Below are positions 1 through 8,233 of a stretch of 64,000 nucleotides of DNA, piece by piece. The first letter of the stretch is position 1. Every line of letters starts with the position of its first letter. The DNA is from an uncultured Roseovarius sp. (GTDB lineage Bacteria > Pseudomonadota > Alphaproteobacteria > Rhodobacterales > Rhodobacteraceae), in NCBI GenBank assembly GCA_947496175.1, contig CANMBU010000002.1, positions 806,001-870,000 of the forward strand, read 5' to 3'. The notes beneath the pieces were generated by a model that saw nothing but the letters and a program-made list of their open reading frames with translations, was not told where the DNA came from and did not search any database. A program made the translations under genes and the position numbers.

Positions 1-1
1 G

Positions 2-451
2 CAGGACTTATCGACATTTTTGGAAAACCCTAACCCGGACCGACCGATCCTCGCCGAATATCTGGCCGAGGCCACAACCGCGCCGATCTTCATGGTGCGG
101 CGCGGCGCGTATAAATACGTTTATTCCGCTGATGATCCGCCCTTGCTGTTTGATATCGAGGCCGATCCACACGAGCGCACCAATCTGGCCGGTAAAGCCG
201 CCCACGCCGAGACAGAGGCACAGTTGCAGGCCTATGTCCTGCAACGCTGGGACAGTGAGGCGCTGCGGCAGGACATCATGCGCAGTCAGCAAAGACGGCG
301 GCTTGTGCTGAAAGGCGATCTTCAAACCACGCGCCCGCGCTGGAACCATGGGGAAGCCCCTGGATCAGACGTGATCTGGTATCGTGGCGACGGCAGTTAC
401 AACGACTGGGCGTTCAAATACCTGCCTGTTTCAGAGAGCAAACCGACCTAA
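2..451 (+). CDS. Sulfatase, C-terminal part (choline-sulfatase-like), 5' end outside window
   Basis: The reading frame is open from the window edge, so about 149 residues of the C-terminal end are visible and the N-terminal catalytic part is missing. The segment 'GAYKYVYSADDPPLLFDIEADPHE' region (about residues 35-60) is the typical sulfatase C-terminal pattern: a strand, then 'LFD...DP.E..NLA', which in choline sulfatases and other alkaline-phosphatase-fold sulfatases describes the substrate document loop. A choline-sulfatase (choline-O-sulfate to choline, for glycine betaine) is the closest family I recall, but the substrate-defining residues are outside the window. The stop overlaps the convergent regulator gene by 4 bp. 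The class is fairly sure, the substrate is not. Confidence 0.6.
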   Translation, partial: QDLSTFLENPNPDRPILAEYLAEATTAPIFMVRRGAYKYVYSADDPPLLFDIEADPHERTNLAGKAAHAETEAQLQAYVLQRWDSEALRQDIMRSQQRRRLVLKGDLQTTRPRWNHGEAPGSDVIWYRGDGSYNDWAFKYLPVSESKPT

Positions 452-1341
452 CCATTCCACCGGACCTTGCCAAATGCGCTCACGTCATAGCCCGCCATAT
501 CTTTGGCACGGCTTTGAAAGTCTTTGCTTGCACAGAACTCTGCAAATTTCTGCAGGGCGGGGTCGAACCACGCCTTGCGATCCACCAAAAGGTCAAACCG
601 TTCCTCAATGATCGGCACAAAGCCCAATCCAAACTGACGCGCCAGAGGTTGAAGGCCAAAGGCAACATCCGCGCCGCCCTGCGACACCGTCAGGACTGCC
701 TCCAGCTCGCTGCGCGCCACATCGACGGTTTGGAACTCCGTTGTGCTCACCCCAGCTTGAGACAGTAAATCCTGAAACAGCCCTGCGGTGCCTGACTCCG
801 GTTGTCTTTCAACGATGCGGCGCCCGCTGAGATCAGCGACACCCTGCACGCGCCGCATAAGATCATGCTGCATGACCAACCCGCGAAGACGCGTGGCAAA
901 GCTTAAAAGCACCATGTTTTGCCCGGCAAACTCGGCATCAACCGCGGGAATGTTCCACTCATCCGCCGCGCTGTCATAAACATGCAACCCGGCCGCCACA
1001 CCCTCTCCGGCGCGCAGACGTGCCACCCCATCGAGGCTCCCGTCGAAAAACGTTGCCAATCCACATCGTGAATGCTGCAACGCCCATTCCAAAAGCGGAT
1101 CGTGGCTTCCCAAAAAGACACTCGGTCGACGTCCAAGGGGCTGCGTGCCACCCGACTGCCCACCATCAATCCATGCATGAATATCCTTGCGTGGAAACAA
1201 CAGCTTGCCGGTGACGCGTGAACACGGCACCTCGCCAGACGCGGCCAGATCATAGACCTTGCGCTCTTTGAGGCGCAAAAGCTCGGCCAACTCCTTAACG
1301 GTCAGGTAATCGGGATCGCCTGTCTGTGCCGTTTCAGCCAT
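448..1341 (-). CDS. Excisionase-type HTH plus periplasmic-binding-like domain regulator (probable tungstate/molybdate responsive)
   Basis: 297 residues. Residues about 12-60 form a MerR/excisionase-like helix-turn-helix ('LTVKELAELLRLKERKVYDL', then 'FPRKDIHAWID'). The rest resembles a PBP-like substrate-binding domain of the molybdate/tungstate type, as in one-component regulators where a cytoplasmic copy of the binding protein senses the oxyanion. It is the last gene of the tup operon, 3 bp after the binding-protein gene, so it probably senses tungstate or molybdate and controls this operon. Function is inferred from domain pairing and context; no binding site was identified. Confidence 0.7.
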   Translation of the reverse strand: MAETAQTGDPDYLTVKELAELLRLKERKVYDLAASGEVPCSRVTGKLLFPRKDIHAWIDGGQSGGTQPLGRRPSVFLGSHDPLLEWALQHSRCGLATFFDGSLDGVARLRAGEGVAAGLHVYDSAADEWNIPAVDAEFAGQNMVLLSFATRLRGLVMQHDLMRRVQGVADLSGRRIVERQPESGTAGLFQDLLSQAGVSTTEFQTVDVARSELEAVLTVSQGGADVAFGLQPLARQFGLGFVPIIEERFDLLVDRKAWFDPALQKFAEFCASKDFQSRAKDMAGYDVSAFGKVRWNG

Positions 1342-1344
1342 GGT

Positions 1345-2157
1345 TCATTCGCCTGCATTCGGAAAGAAAAGCTGCGCACCGTTCCGTTCATACGCCCCAA
1401 TGGCATCTTGCCCCTCATTGGACAAAAGCCAATCCACGAAGGTCTGTGCAGGCTCCAATTGGACATTCGGGCAGTGTTCCGGGTTCACGACAATCACACC
1501 ATATTGGTTGAACATATCCGGGTCGCCCTCAACAAGAACCTCAAAATCGCCCTTGTTGCCAAAGCTGAGCCATGTGGCGCGGTCCGTCATCACATAGGCC
1601 GCCATGCCCACGCCGACGTTAAGCGTGGCCCCCATACCGGACCCCGTTTCACGATACCACGTGCCCGATGACGCACCGGGGTCCACGCCGCTCTCTGCCC
1701 AAAGCTGCATTTCCTTTTTATGGGTTCCGCTGTCATCCCCGCGCGACGCAAAAGGCGCATCGGTCTTGGCAATTGTCTTCAGCGCCTCTTGCACGTCCCC
1801 CATACCACGCAGGCCAGCGGGGTCTGCTGCCGGTCCGACCAGAACAAAGTCGTTGTACATCAGATCAAACCGCGCCAGCCCGTGCCCTGCGGAAACAAAC
1901 GCCTCTTCTGCAGCTTTGGCATGCACCAAAAGGACATCGCCATCACAGTTTGCGGCATTTTTGATGGCCTGGCCCGTGCCGACGGCGACCACATTGACGG
2001 AAATGCCGGACTCACCTTTGAAAATGGGCAATAGGTGGTCATAGAGCCCGGAATTGGCGGTTGATGTGGTCGACTGAACAATGATCGTGTCTTGCGCGGC
2101 TGCACTATTGGCCAGACACAATGCAAACGCTGTGGCCGTCAGGCGCGGTAAGGTCAT
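1345..2157 (-). CDS. tupA: Tungstate ABC transporter substrate-binding protein
   Basis: 270 residues. I start at 2157 rather than the longer open frame because an AAAGGAG ribosome site lies 8 bases upstream and the protein then begins with a signal peptide (about residues 1-20, ending ANSAAAQ). The mature start 'DTIIVQSTTSTANSGLYDHL' matches TupA/PBP-like tungstate binding proteins, in which the TTS..SGL loop contacts the oxyanion. Later segments 'SRGDDSGTHKKE' and 'WYRETGSGMG' are also family hallmarks. It is periplasmic and delivers tungstate to the permease/ATPase encoded upstream. Gene order B-C-A is unusual compared with the common A-B-C. Confidence 0.88.
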   Translation of the reverse strand: MTLPRLTATAFALCLANSAAAQDTIIVQSTTSTANSGLYDHLLPIFKGESGISVNVVAVGTGQAIKNAANCDGDVLLVHAKAAEEAFVSAGHGLARFDLMYNDFVLVGPAADPAGLRGMGDVQEALKTIAKTDAPFASRGDDSGTHKKEMQLWAESGVDPGASSGTWYRETGSGMGATLNVGVGMAAYVMTDRATWLSFGNKGDFEVLVEGDPDMFNQYGVIVVNPEHCPNVQLEPAQTFVDWLLSNEGQDAIGAYERNGAQLFFPNAGE

Positions 2158-2179
2158 GAAGAAGTCTCCTTTCGGGATG

Positions 2180-2908
2180 TCATGTGAGAATGTCGCCCGA
2201 CAGATAGGCCTGCGCTGCCGCGCTCTTTGGAGCATCAAAGAAAGCCGCAGCCGGGCTGTGTTCGGCCAACCGACCTTTGTGCAGAAAGACCACGTCATCT
2301 GCCAATCTGCGTGCCTGACCGATGTCGTGGGTGACAAAGATCACCTTGGTGTTCTGGACGGCCGTCTCCGTAACAATACGCTCAATCATCTGTGTCGCGC
2401 CGGGGTCGAGATTGGCCGTCGGTTCGTCCAGCATCAAAAGCTCTGGGGATGTGACCAGCGCGCGGGCAAGGGCGAGCCGTTGCTGTTCCCCCCCGGAAAG
2501 ACGGCGCGCCGGGTGATCACGCATGTCCAGAAGACCCACACGCCGCAACGCATCCCAGCGCAGAGCCTCATCACGCAGACCGCGCGCTCGCAGGATAAAG
2601 TCGATATTGGCCGCCACAGACCGCCGAAGCAAAACCGGCTTTTGGAACACAAGCGACTGCCGCCGCGTGATCTCTGGCGTCAGAGCATCTCCTCGCCAGG
2701 TGATGCGTCCTGCGCTGGGCGGGATCAACCCGTGAAGAACACGTAGCAAGACGCTTTTGCCTGCTCCGTTATGGCCCATGATGACGGTGATCCCGTCTGC
2801 GCACAAACGCAGGTTTATATCATCGAGAAGGCAATGATTGCCGTCCTCAAGACGAAGGGCTTCGGTGTGAAGCGCAGGCACCGAGCTTTGCACGACATTG
2901 TCACGCAT
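2180..2908 (-). CDS. tupC: Tungstate ABC transporter ATP-binding protein
   Basis: 242 residues, a single nucleotide-binding domain. Walker A 'GHNGAGKSV' lies near residue 45, signature 'LSGGEQQRLALARAL' near 140, Walker B 'LLMLDEPTANLD' near 160 and the switch 'VTHD' near 195. It powers tungstate uptake with the permease gene, whose 3' end it overlaps by 8 bp, so translation is probably coupled. The gap to tupA is 22 bp. The assignment to tungstate rather than another anion rests on the adjacent TupA-type binding protein. Confidence 0.85.
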   Translation of the reverse strand: MRDNVVQSSVPALHTEALRLEDGNHCLLDDINLRLCADGITVIMGHNGAGKSVLLRVLHGLIPPSAGRITWRGDALTPEITRRQSLVFQKPVLLRRSVAANIDFILRARGLRDEALRWDALRRVGLLDMRDHPARRLSGGEQQRLALARALVTSPELLMLDEPTANLDPGATQMIERIVTETAVQNTKVIFVTHDIGQARRLADDVVFLHKGRLAEHSPAAAFFDAPKSAAAQAYLSGDILT

Positions 2909-3608
2909 AGGCTCGTTTTTCCGCGTTCATGCGAACGCCCTGAACCGCCGCATTGATGCTAAGCGCCAGCACCATGAGAACAAGGCCAAGCGCCAAAGCC
3001 AGCGCCAACTCTCCCCGCGACGTCTCAAGCGCGATAGCCGTGGTCATCACACGCGTCACGTGATCGATATTGCCACCTACAATCATAACCGCGCCCACCT
3101 CGGCGATGGCCCGTCCAAAACCCGCCAGAGACACAGTCACAAGCGCATAGCGCGCATCCCATAACAGTGCCTGCATCGACTGCCAACGGCTCAGGCCAAA
3201 GGCCCGAAACTGTTCGGCATATTCGGCGTTCAGATCTTCCAGAACCTGCCGCGACAATGCGGCAACGATGGGTGTGATCAGGATGGTCTGTGCAATGATC
3301 ATGGCCGTGGGCGTGTAGAGCAATCCAAGAAAGCCCAGAGGTCCGGCGCGTGACAGATGAAGATACACAAGCAAACCAACCACAACCGGCGGCAAGCCCA
3401 TCAAGGCGTTGAGCGTCACGATCACCGTCCCACGTCCGCGAAACCGCGCCGCGGCAAGGAACGCCCCCAACGGCAATCCGATCAGACAAGCCAGCAAAGC
3501 CGCGCTGAGACTGACACGCAAAGACAGCAAGACGATCTCAACCAGATCGCGGTCCGCACGCATCACAAGCTCAAAGGCCAGGCTAAAAGCTGCTCCGAAA
3601 TCCTGCAT
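2901..3608 (-). CDS. tupB: Tungstate ABC transporter permease
   Basis: About 235 residues with six hydrophobic segments, the expected size for TupB. The cytoplasmic coupling loop is visible as 'AEQFRAFGLSRWQSMQALLW' and 'GFGRAIAEVGAVMIVGGNI', the EAA-type motif of tungstate/molybdate permeases. The open frame extends to a TTG at 3617, but the ATG at 3608 is preferred; GGAG lies just 3 bases upstream, a short spacing. It is the first gene of the four-gene operon. The promoter must lie in 3609-3770, where I see no clear operator. Confidence 0.83.
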   Translation of the reverse strand: MQDFGAAFSLAFELVMRADRDLVEIVLLSLRVSLSAALLACLIGLPLGAFLAAARFRGRGTVIVTLNALMGLPPVVVGLLVYLHLSRAGPLGFLGLLYTPTAMIIAQTILITPIVAALSRQVLEDLNAEYAEQFRAFGLSRWQSMQALLWDARYALVTVSLAGFGRAIAEVGAVMIVGGNIDHVTRVMTTAIALETSRGELALALALGLVLMVLALSINAAVQGVRMNAEKRAYA

Positions 3609-3770
3609 TGACTCCAATTACTGCAAAATTTTCATTTTGTCGGATTTAACCGGAAATTGTGCAGTCAATCAACCGAAACCTCTCCGGACCTGACGGCCTC
3701 CTGGCGCCACAGGGTGGTGCCCTGAAATTTCCACTTGTTTTCTAGCGATCTGGACCATAGACACGCCAAC

Positions 3771-3860
3771 GGAGACGTGGCCGAGTGGTCGAAGGCGCTC
3801 CCCTGCTAAGGGAGTAGGCGGGAAACCGTCTCGAGGGTTCGAATCCCTTCGTCTCCGCCA
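3771..3860 (+). tRNA. tRNA-Ser (anticodon GCU)
   Basis: The 7-bp acceptor stem GGAGACG/CGTCTCC closes the element. The anticodon stem CTCCC/GGGAG encloses loop CTGCTAA (anticodon GCT), followed by a long variable arm typical of tRNA-Ser and a T-arm with GGTTCGAATCC. The CCA end is encoded (3858-3860). It reads AGC/AGU serine codons. No integrase or attachment-site duplication is seen next to it. Confidence 0.97.
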
Positions 3861-4302
3861 CCCAATTCTATCGGTGAAACCTATCTGCTTTCATGCGCTT
3901 ATAGATATCCGGCTTTGGCCGTCACCGCACGGCATCACCACACGCTGCTTATCTGGCTGCCCGCTTCGAGTTGTACCTGGCCGTGTTGGCCATTTTTTCG
4001 CTGAAAATCAGGGCCTTGGTCTTGGCGGTCAGACGCGTGATGCGGCTCACGATGAACAAGGATGTCGACAAGCGTAGACAAGCGGAAGCCGGTGCGAGCG
4101 TCGCTTTGCATTTGGCCGCCTGTGTCGCGCTAAGTCTTTGCTTTCACTTCAGATGCGCGGCAAGCTGCACGCAGTTCGGGTAATTCAAAGCAAAGCGATG
4201 CCATTTCCAGTTCAGACAGCCGCAAACACCGGAGCCGCCGGTGGAACACAAAACGCGCAGCTTCTTATCCATGGGGGGATAACAGTTCTGCTCGGTCCTG
4301 GG
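3861..4302. other. Intergenic stretch without a supported gene
   Basis: About 440 bp between the tRNA and the mgtC-like gene. Short open frames exist on the + strand but lack ribosome sites and recognisable protein character. I see no hairpin terminator with a T-run and no repeat. It could contain decayed sequence. Confidence 0.5.
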
Positions 4303-4791
4303 CTAGTCAGCCTCATCATCGTCAATTGGCCTGTCGCCGGAACCGCGGGATTCCATAAATGTGCTAAGCCAAAGCACAACAGCGGCCAACACCGCAACGA
4401 GCAAAGCGTGAGCGTAGTAGCCCAATCCTGATGCCATGCCGACAGCCCCGGCCACCCAAAGACTCGCGGCTGTCGCAATGCCACCGACGCGCTCTTGGCC
4501 TTGAATAATTGCTCCAGCGCCCAGAAACCCAATGGCGCCGATCAGGCCTTGAGTTATTCGTGTCGGATCGGCCCCCATTCCCATTGCTTGTGTGTCAATC
4601 GCAAGTTCCATTGTGATGATAGTAAAAGCTGCGGAACCTAACGAAACCAACATGTATGTTCGGATTCCTATACGTCGGTTGCGCCACTCACGATCTAGCC
4701 CAAGAACAAGTCCCGCGAGTAGGGCACATAGCAACCTAAGTCCCAGTTCCTCAAAAGAGACGTATTCCAAAGTTTGTGAGAGTGCGTTCAT
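4303..4791 (-). CDS. MgtC/SapB family membrane protein
   Basis: 162 residues with four to five hydrophobic segments. Family signatures are visible: 'LLCALLAGLVLGLDREW' followed by 'GIRTYMLVSLGSAAF' (residues about 18-55) and 'GLIGAIGFLGAGAII' (about 83-97), which is the conserved MgtC core. MgtC proteins sit in the inner membrane and modulate F-type ATPase or magnesium homeostasis in pathogens; in marine bacteria the role is unclear. The C-terminal end is short and acidic (DDDEAD) and lacks the extra soluble domain of Salmonella MgtC. It stands alone. Confidence 0.85.
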   Translation of the reverse strand: MNALSQTLEYVSFEELGLRLLCALLAGLVLGLDREWRNRRIGIRTYMLVSLGSAAFTIITMELAIDTQAMGMGADPTRITQGLIGAIGFLGAGAIIQGQERVGGIATAASLWVAGAVGMASGLGYYAHALLVAVLAAVVLWLSTFMESRGSGDRPIDDDEAD

Positions 4792-4942
4792 GGCAAGTGT
4801 TTTAAACGACTGCGCCGTGCGCCACTAGGGTTTGCAAGTTGATCGTAGTTTTGGGTAAGCAATTCAAATACCTTATATCCAGTGTTTTGTCAGTGTTTTT
4901 GATCCCGACATGGGCTGTAATTCTCCACTCTTCGCGAGTGAG

Positions 4943-6277
4943 TTAGGCACTGACGTCGAACTTGATCGCGTGTAGTTGATCAAGCTCGCGATCTTTCAAG
5001 CCTGCCTCCCTTGAGTACATCAAAGCATTCTGTGCAAACTCTGCTGCGGCTTTCGCCATGTCTTTGTCACTGGACTTAGAAAGTGCAGCCAAAGCCCGGC
5101 GTAGGTGCAGAGTGACTTCGATTATGCCAGCACCATCGCGTGCCAACGGAGAAAACGCCGCGCTGATTAAGTCTTGCTGCTGTGGAATTTCGATGAACAC
5201 ATTTGGCGCAACTGAGGCGGTTGTATCTGGTTCGACGCGGGAAAATTCCCAGAGAAGTGACTTAAGAATAAGCAGCGCCTCTATAGCTGTTCCGGGATCG
5301 TTGACACCTGGCGAAAGCGCTTTTGATGCGATCTCGGACAATACGACCAAGCCAAACTCGGCATCTTGCTCGTGTGTGCGCTGGTCTCCGAATGTGAAAG
5401 CCTCGGAGAGCTGAGTTGCTTCGTCGTCTTCAATTAAACCCGAAACGTGACCAATGACCTGACCCTCCAGTACATGTGCGCCCGGCCGAACGTCGAGGTA
5501 GACCGATACGCTGTCCGCAAGACAACTCTGCAACCGCGCCATATCGATTAACTGCAAGTAACCAGATTGGGGAGATACGAGTTCAGATGTGATGGCTGGT
5601 AGCACGGTTTCAGTGGTCAATGGGTTGGCACCGAACTGCGGTTGCTTTGCATGAGTCAAAAGTGCGTCTCGAGCGCGCTCTCTTGCAGAGTTCAAACTGT
5701 CTTCGACACTGCCAAGCTTCGTAAGATGTTGTATCCATCTGAGTAGAGAAACAACGACCAGCACCACGACCAAAATTGTGATCACCATGACAACAATTGC
5801 CGCGCTTTCCGGATAGAACCCTACTCTATAAAGAACAATTGAACCCAATGAGTAAACAAAGGCGCCGATGAAGGCAGCAAGCACTGATTGCGTCGTCGTA
5901 TTTTCCAACAGAATACGATGCATCCGGGGCGTAGTTGCGTCCGCTGCCGCACGATGAGCCGAAACCATAATGTTCAGTGAAAATGTTGACACTGCCAACA
6001 TTGACGTTGCCAGTATCGTCAACACAGGGATAACAGAGCTAAAATCAATGCGTTGTTGCAATTCTTCGTCTAGAAACGTGTTTGCAAACGGACTGATCAT
6101 CGTCGCTGTTAAAGATAAGAACGCGTAAAGAACCACGCGAAGTCCCATGTCGCGGTAATATCTGAGAAAGATAAGCTTTAGCCATTCGAGGCGGGATTTC
6201 ATGCGTTGACCAGTTCTTTGCTGTGTAGCGCAGGCCCCTTGGCGTGAACTTGAGCCATTGGAGTGCGAGTCTTTCAT
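4943..6277 (-). CDS. DUF2254 family membrane protein
   Basis: 444 residues. After a polar N-terminus there are four transmembrane segments (about residues 45-65, 85-105, 130-150, 160-180), then a soluble C-terminal half with the family-typical 'SGYLQLID' and 'ASKALSPGVNDPGTA' motifs (around residue 325), by which I recognise DUF2254. No biochemical role is established for the family. The first in-frame ATG is used; an alternative is the ATG at 6202 (MKSRLEWL), which trims a 25-residue low-complexity leader. Neither has a strong ribosome site. The gene is monocistronic. Confidence 0.82.
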   Translation of the reverse strand: MKDSHSNGSSSRQGACATQQRTGQRMKSRLEWLKLIFLRYYRDMGLRVVLYAFLSLTATMISPFANTFLDEELQQRIDFSSVIPVLTILATSMLAVSTFSLNIMVSAHRAAADATTPRMHRILLENTTTQSVLAAFIGAFVYSLGSIVLYRVGFYPESAAIVVMVITILVVVLVVVSLLRWIQHLTKLGSVEDSLNSARERARDALLTHAKQPQFGANPLTTETVLPAITSELVSPQSGYLQLIDMARLQSCLADSVSVYLDVRPGAHVLEGQVIGHVSGLIEDDEATQLSEAFTFGDQRTHEQDAEFGLVVLSEIASKALSPGVNDPGTAIEALLILKSLLWEFSRVEPDTTASVAPNVFIEIPQQQDLISAAFSPLARDGAGIIEVTLHLRRALAALSKSSDKDMAKAAAEFAQNALMYSREAGLKDRELDQLHAIKFDVSA

Positions 6278-6673
6278 ATTCTCAGAAGGAACTTAACCTT
6301 CTTTTTGGAACCATCCATGCCAGGGAGTTTTTGATGCTCGCGTCGTGGAGTTAACTGACGCCAACGTTGGGTTTCTTATCGGCGTGTACATTGTACTGAA
6401 AACCAAAGAGATGCGTTGCTCAACAAACAAACTAAAAAGATGAGTTAGCTGAAACTTTTATAGTGATTAGAGAGTTTACACTGCTTGCTCATCTGGCGGA
6501 AAGCATCTGAGACAAATGCGCAACAATAGCTGCCCAAATACCCACATTTTTGAATAGTTGCCCGTCCAAGTCTTTCACCTGAAAATCGCAAACCTACATC
6601 CAATTCATGATTGTCAAAGCGCATCAGACTTAAAGCCGTCAAAGCGCATCAAATTTGAATTTGAGGAAAGAAA
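6278..6673. other. 396-bp intergenic region with a 14-bp direct repeat
   Basis: AT-rich region between two divergent genes. It contains the upstream region of the outer-membrane protein gene and the direct repeat listed separately. A 65-codon minus-strand frame (6445-6642) has no ribosome site and is not supported. Confidence 0.5.
6613..6651 (+). repeat. Two direct copies of GTCAAAGCGCATCA, 25 bp apart
   Basis: The 14-mer GTCAAAGCGCATCA occurs at 6613-6626 and again at 6638-6651, a period of 25 bp, ending 22 bp before the ATG of the outer-membrane barrel gene. It may be a regulator site or a small duplication in the 5' UTR; no known consensus was matched. Confidence 0.6.
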
Positions 6674-7258
6674 ATGAACAAGCTAACCGTATTTACAGCG
6701 GCCGCAGCCCTTCTGGCTGCAAACACCGCATTCGCTGGCAATGTGGCCGCGCCAGCCGAAGAACCTACCCTTGCTCCTGCTGCCCCGGTAGCTGTTTCAC
6801 CTAACTGGACCGGCTTCTATGTTGGCGGCCAGCTCGGCTATGCGAACGTAGACACAAACGTCGCTGGCGTGGACGGTGATGACTTCATCGGCGGTATCGT
6901 TGCCGGCTACGACTACGACCTTGGCAACTGGGTTGTCGGTGCGGGTCTGGACTATGACTTTGCCGATGTCGACCTTGGCGGCGCTGCGTCTGTCGAGAAC
7001 GTCTTCCGCGCAAAGTTGCGTGGTGGTTACAAGATCGGCAACGGTCTGCTTTATGCCACTGGCGGCTATGCCAACGCTGACACAGATACGCTCAGCGATG
7101 ACGACGGATACTTCATTGGTGCCGGATATGAGCACCTGATTGCCAATCAATTCTCCCTGGGTGGTGAAATCCTTTACCACGAATTCGACAATTTCAACTC
7201 CACAGGGATTGACGTCGAGGCCACAACGATCCAACTGCGTGGCACGTTCCGGTTCTGA
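6674..7258 (+). CDS. Small outer-membrane beta-barrel protein (porin/opacity family)
   Basis: 194 residues. A signal peptide (about 1-21, ending AFAG) is followed by a Pro/Ala-rich linker and then 'WTGFYVGGQLGYA', the start motif of alphaproteobacterial 8-stranded barrels (Omp25/31-like). Alternating amphipathic strands follow, and the last residue is Phe in 'LRGTFRF', the signal for BAM insertion. It probably sits in the outer membrane with a structural or adhesive role. A 14-bp direct repeat lies upstream and a strong terminator follows. The gene is monocistronic. Confidence 0.85.
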   Translation: MNKLTVFTAAAALLAANTAFAGNVAAPAEEPTLAPAAPVAVSPNWTGFYVGGQLGYANVDTNVAGVDGDDFIGGIVAGYDYDLGNWVVGAGLDYDFADVDLGGAASVENVFRAKLRGGYKIGNGLLYATGGYANADTDTLSDDDGYFIGAGYEHLIANQFSLGGEILYHEFDNFNSTGIDVEATTIQLRGTFRF

Positions 7259-7280
7259 TCAGATCCGAATGAGAAAATCA

Positions 7281-7316
7281 AAACCTCCAAGGTTTGCGCC
7301 TTGGAGGTTTTTTTTA
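7281..7316 (+). terminator. Rho-independent terminator
   Basis: An 11-bp stem (AACCTCCAAGG/CCTTGGAGGTT) is followed by eight T residues, 23 bp after the barrel-protein stop. Confidence 0.93.
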
Positions 7317-7400
7317 ATTGGTGAGACAGGCTCTCTTTAAGACGAATTAAGTGCAGCACGTTTCAGGTTCTGATCTTGCCCCTTGAATTGGACAACTCCT

Positions 7401-8093
7401 ATGCAAGCACGTCTGGTACTTTTAGCAGCGCTCGCTTTTGCGGTTGCTCCTTTCTTGTCCCCGGAATTTGGCGGCTTCGATCCCAATCGTTTCCCGGTGC
7501 CCCAGGAAAACCCCCCAATCCAACCGTCCGGCTGGGCTTTCGCGATTTGGGGTGTCATCTATATCGGCTTGGTTCTGCACGCAGTTCTAGGCGCGTTCAA
7601 GTACTCTGGAGATCAAGCTTGGCACAAGGGGCGTCTCTATCTTCTTGTATCCTTGGTGGTCGGGACCGCATGGTTGCCTGTGGCTTTGAATTCTCCACTA
7701 CTTGCCACTCTCCTCATATGGGTCATGTTAATTACAGCCTTGCTGGCACTCCTCAGGACGCAAGATGCGCAACCTGAGTGGATCGCAGTATGGCCCGTCG
7801 CGCTCTATGCTGGTTGGCTTTCCGCAGCGTCGTTCGTTTCCATAGGACTTGTGTTAGCCGGATATGGCATCGTGACCGAATTGCCAGCTGCGGTAATCGC
7901 GCTCGCAATGGCGACCCTGTTTGGCACAGTGATCATTTTCAAGTTGAGGCAATGGCCCTTTGGGGTGGCACTTGCATGGGGCTTTGCTGGGATTGCGGCA
8001 AACAACATGGGGACGAACCCAGTCTTGAGTGCAGTCGCTTTTGTGACCGCAGCAGGTATTCTTACATTGACCGGAAAACTATTCTTTCGCTGA
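7401..8093 (+). CDS. TspO/MBR-like (tryptophan-rich) integral membrane protein
   Basis: About 230 residues with roughly seven hydrophobic segments. Near the N-terminus 'PSGWAFAIWGVIYIGLVL' matches the W-x-IY signature of the TspO/MBR-related superfamily, but the protein is longer than classical TspO (about 160 residues), so it belongs to the larger, uncharacterised relatives. The ATG at 7401 is taken; a TTG at 7383 is also in frame. No ligand-binding role can be read from the sequence. It stands alone downstream of a terminator. Confidence 0.65.
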   Translation: MQARLVLLAALAFAVAPFLSPEFGGFDPNRFPVPQENPPIQPSGWAFAIWGVIYIGLVLHAVLGAFKYSGDQAWHKGRLYLLVSLVVGTAWLPVALNSPLLATLLIWVMLITALLALLRTQDAQPEWIAVWPVALYAGWLSAASFVSIGLVLAGYGIVTELPAAVIALAMATLFGTVIIFKLRQWPFGVALAWGFAGIAANNMGTNPVLSAVAFVTAAGILTLTGKLFFR

Positions 8094-8233
8094 TTTATTA
8101 AGTCGCGGCTTGAAATGATGAACCCTGACCGAGATCGGGCTGTGTGGGCCAAATAACTGATTGTACAATGAGAAATTTACTCTTTTCCAGATTTGCGACT
8201 GGGATCTTGCGATAAGCCTATAGCTCCGCGTGA

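Noticed and set aside
3771..3860. tRNA-Ser as an integration site
   Set aside because: No integrase lies nearby and no duplicated 3' end of the tRNA was found in the surrounding sequence.
6445..6642. 65-codon minus-strand frame upstream of the outer-membrane protein
   Set aside because: No ribosome site and no family known to me; it also covers the direct repeat.
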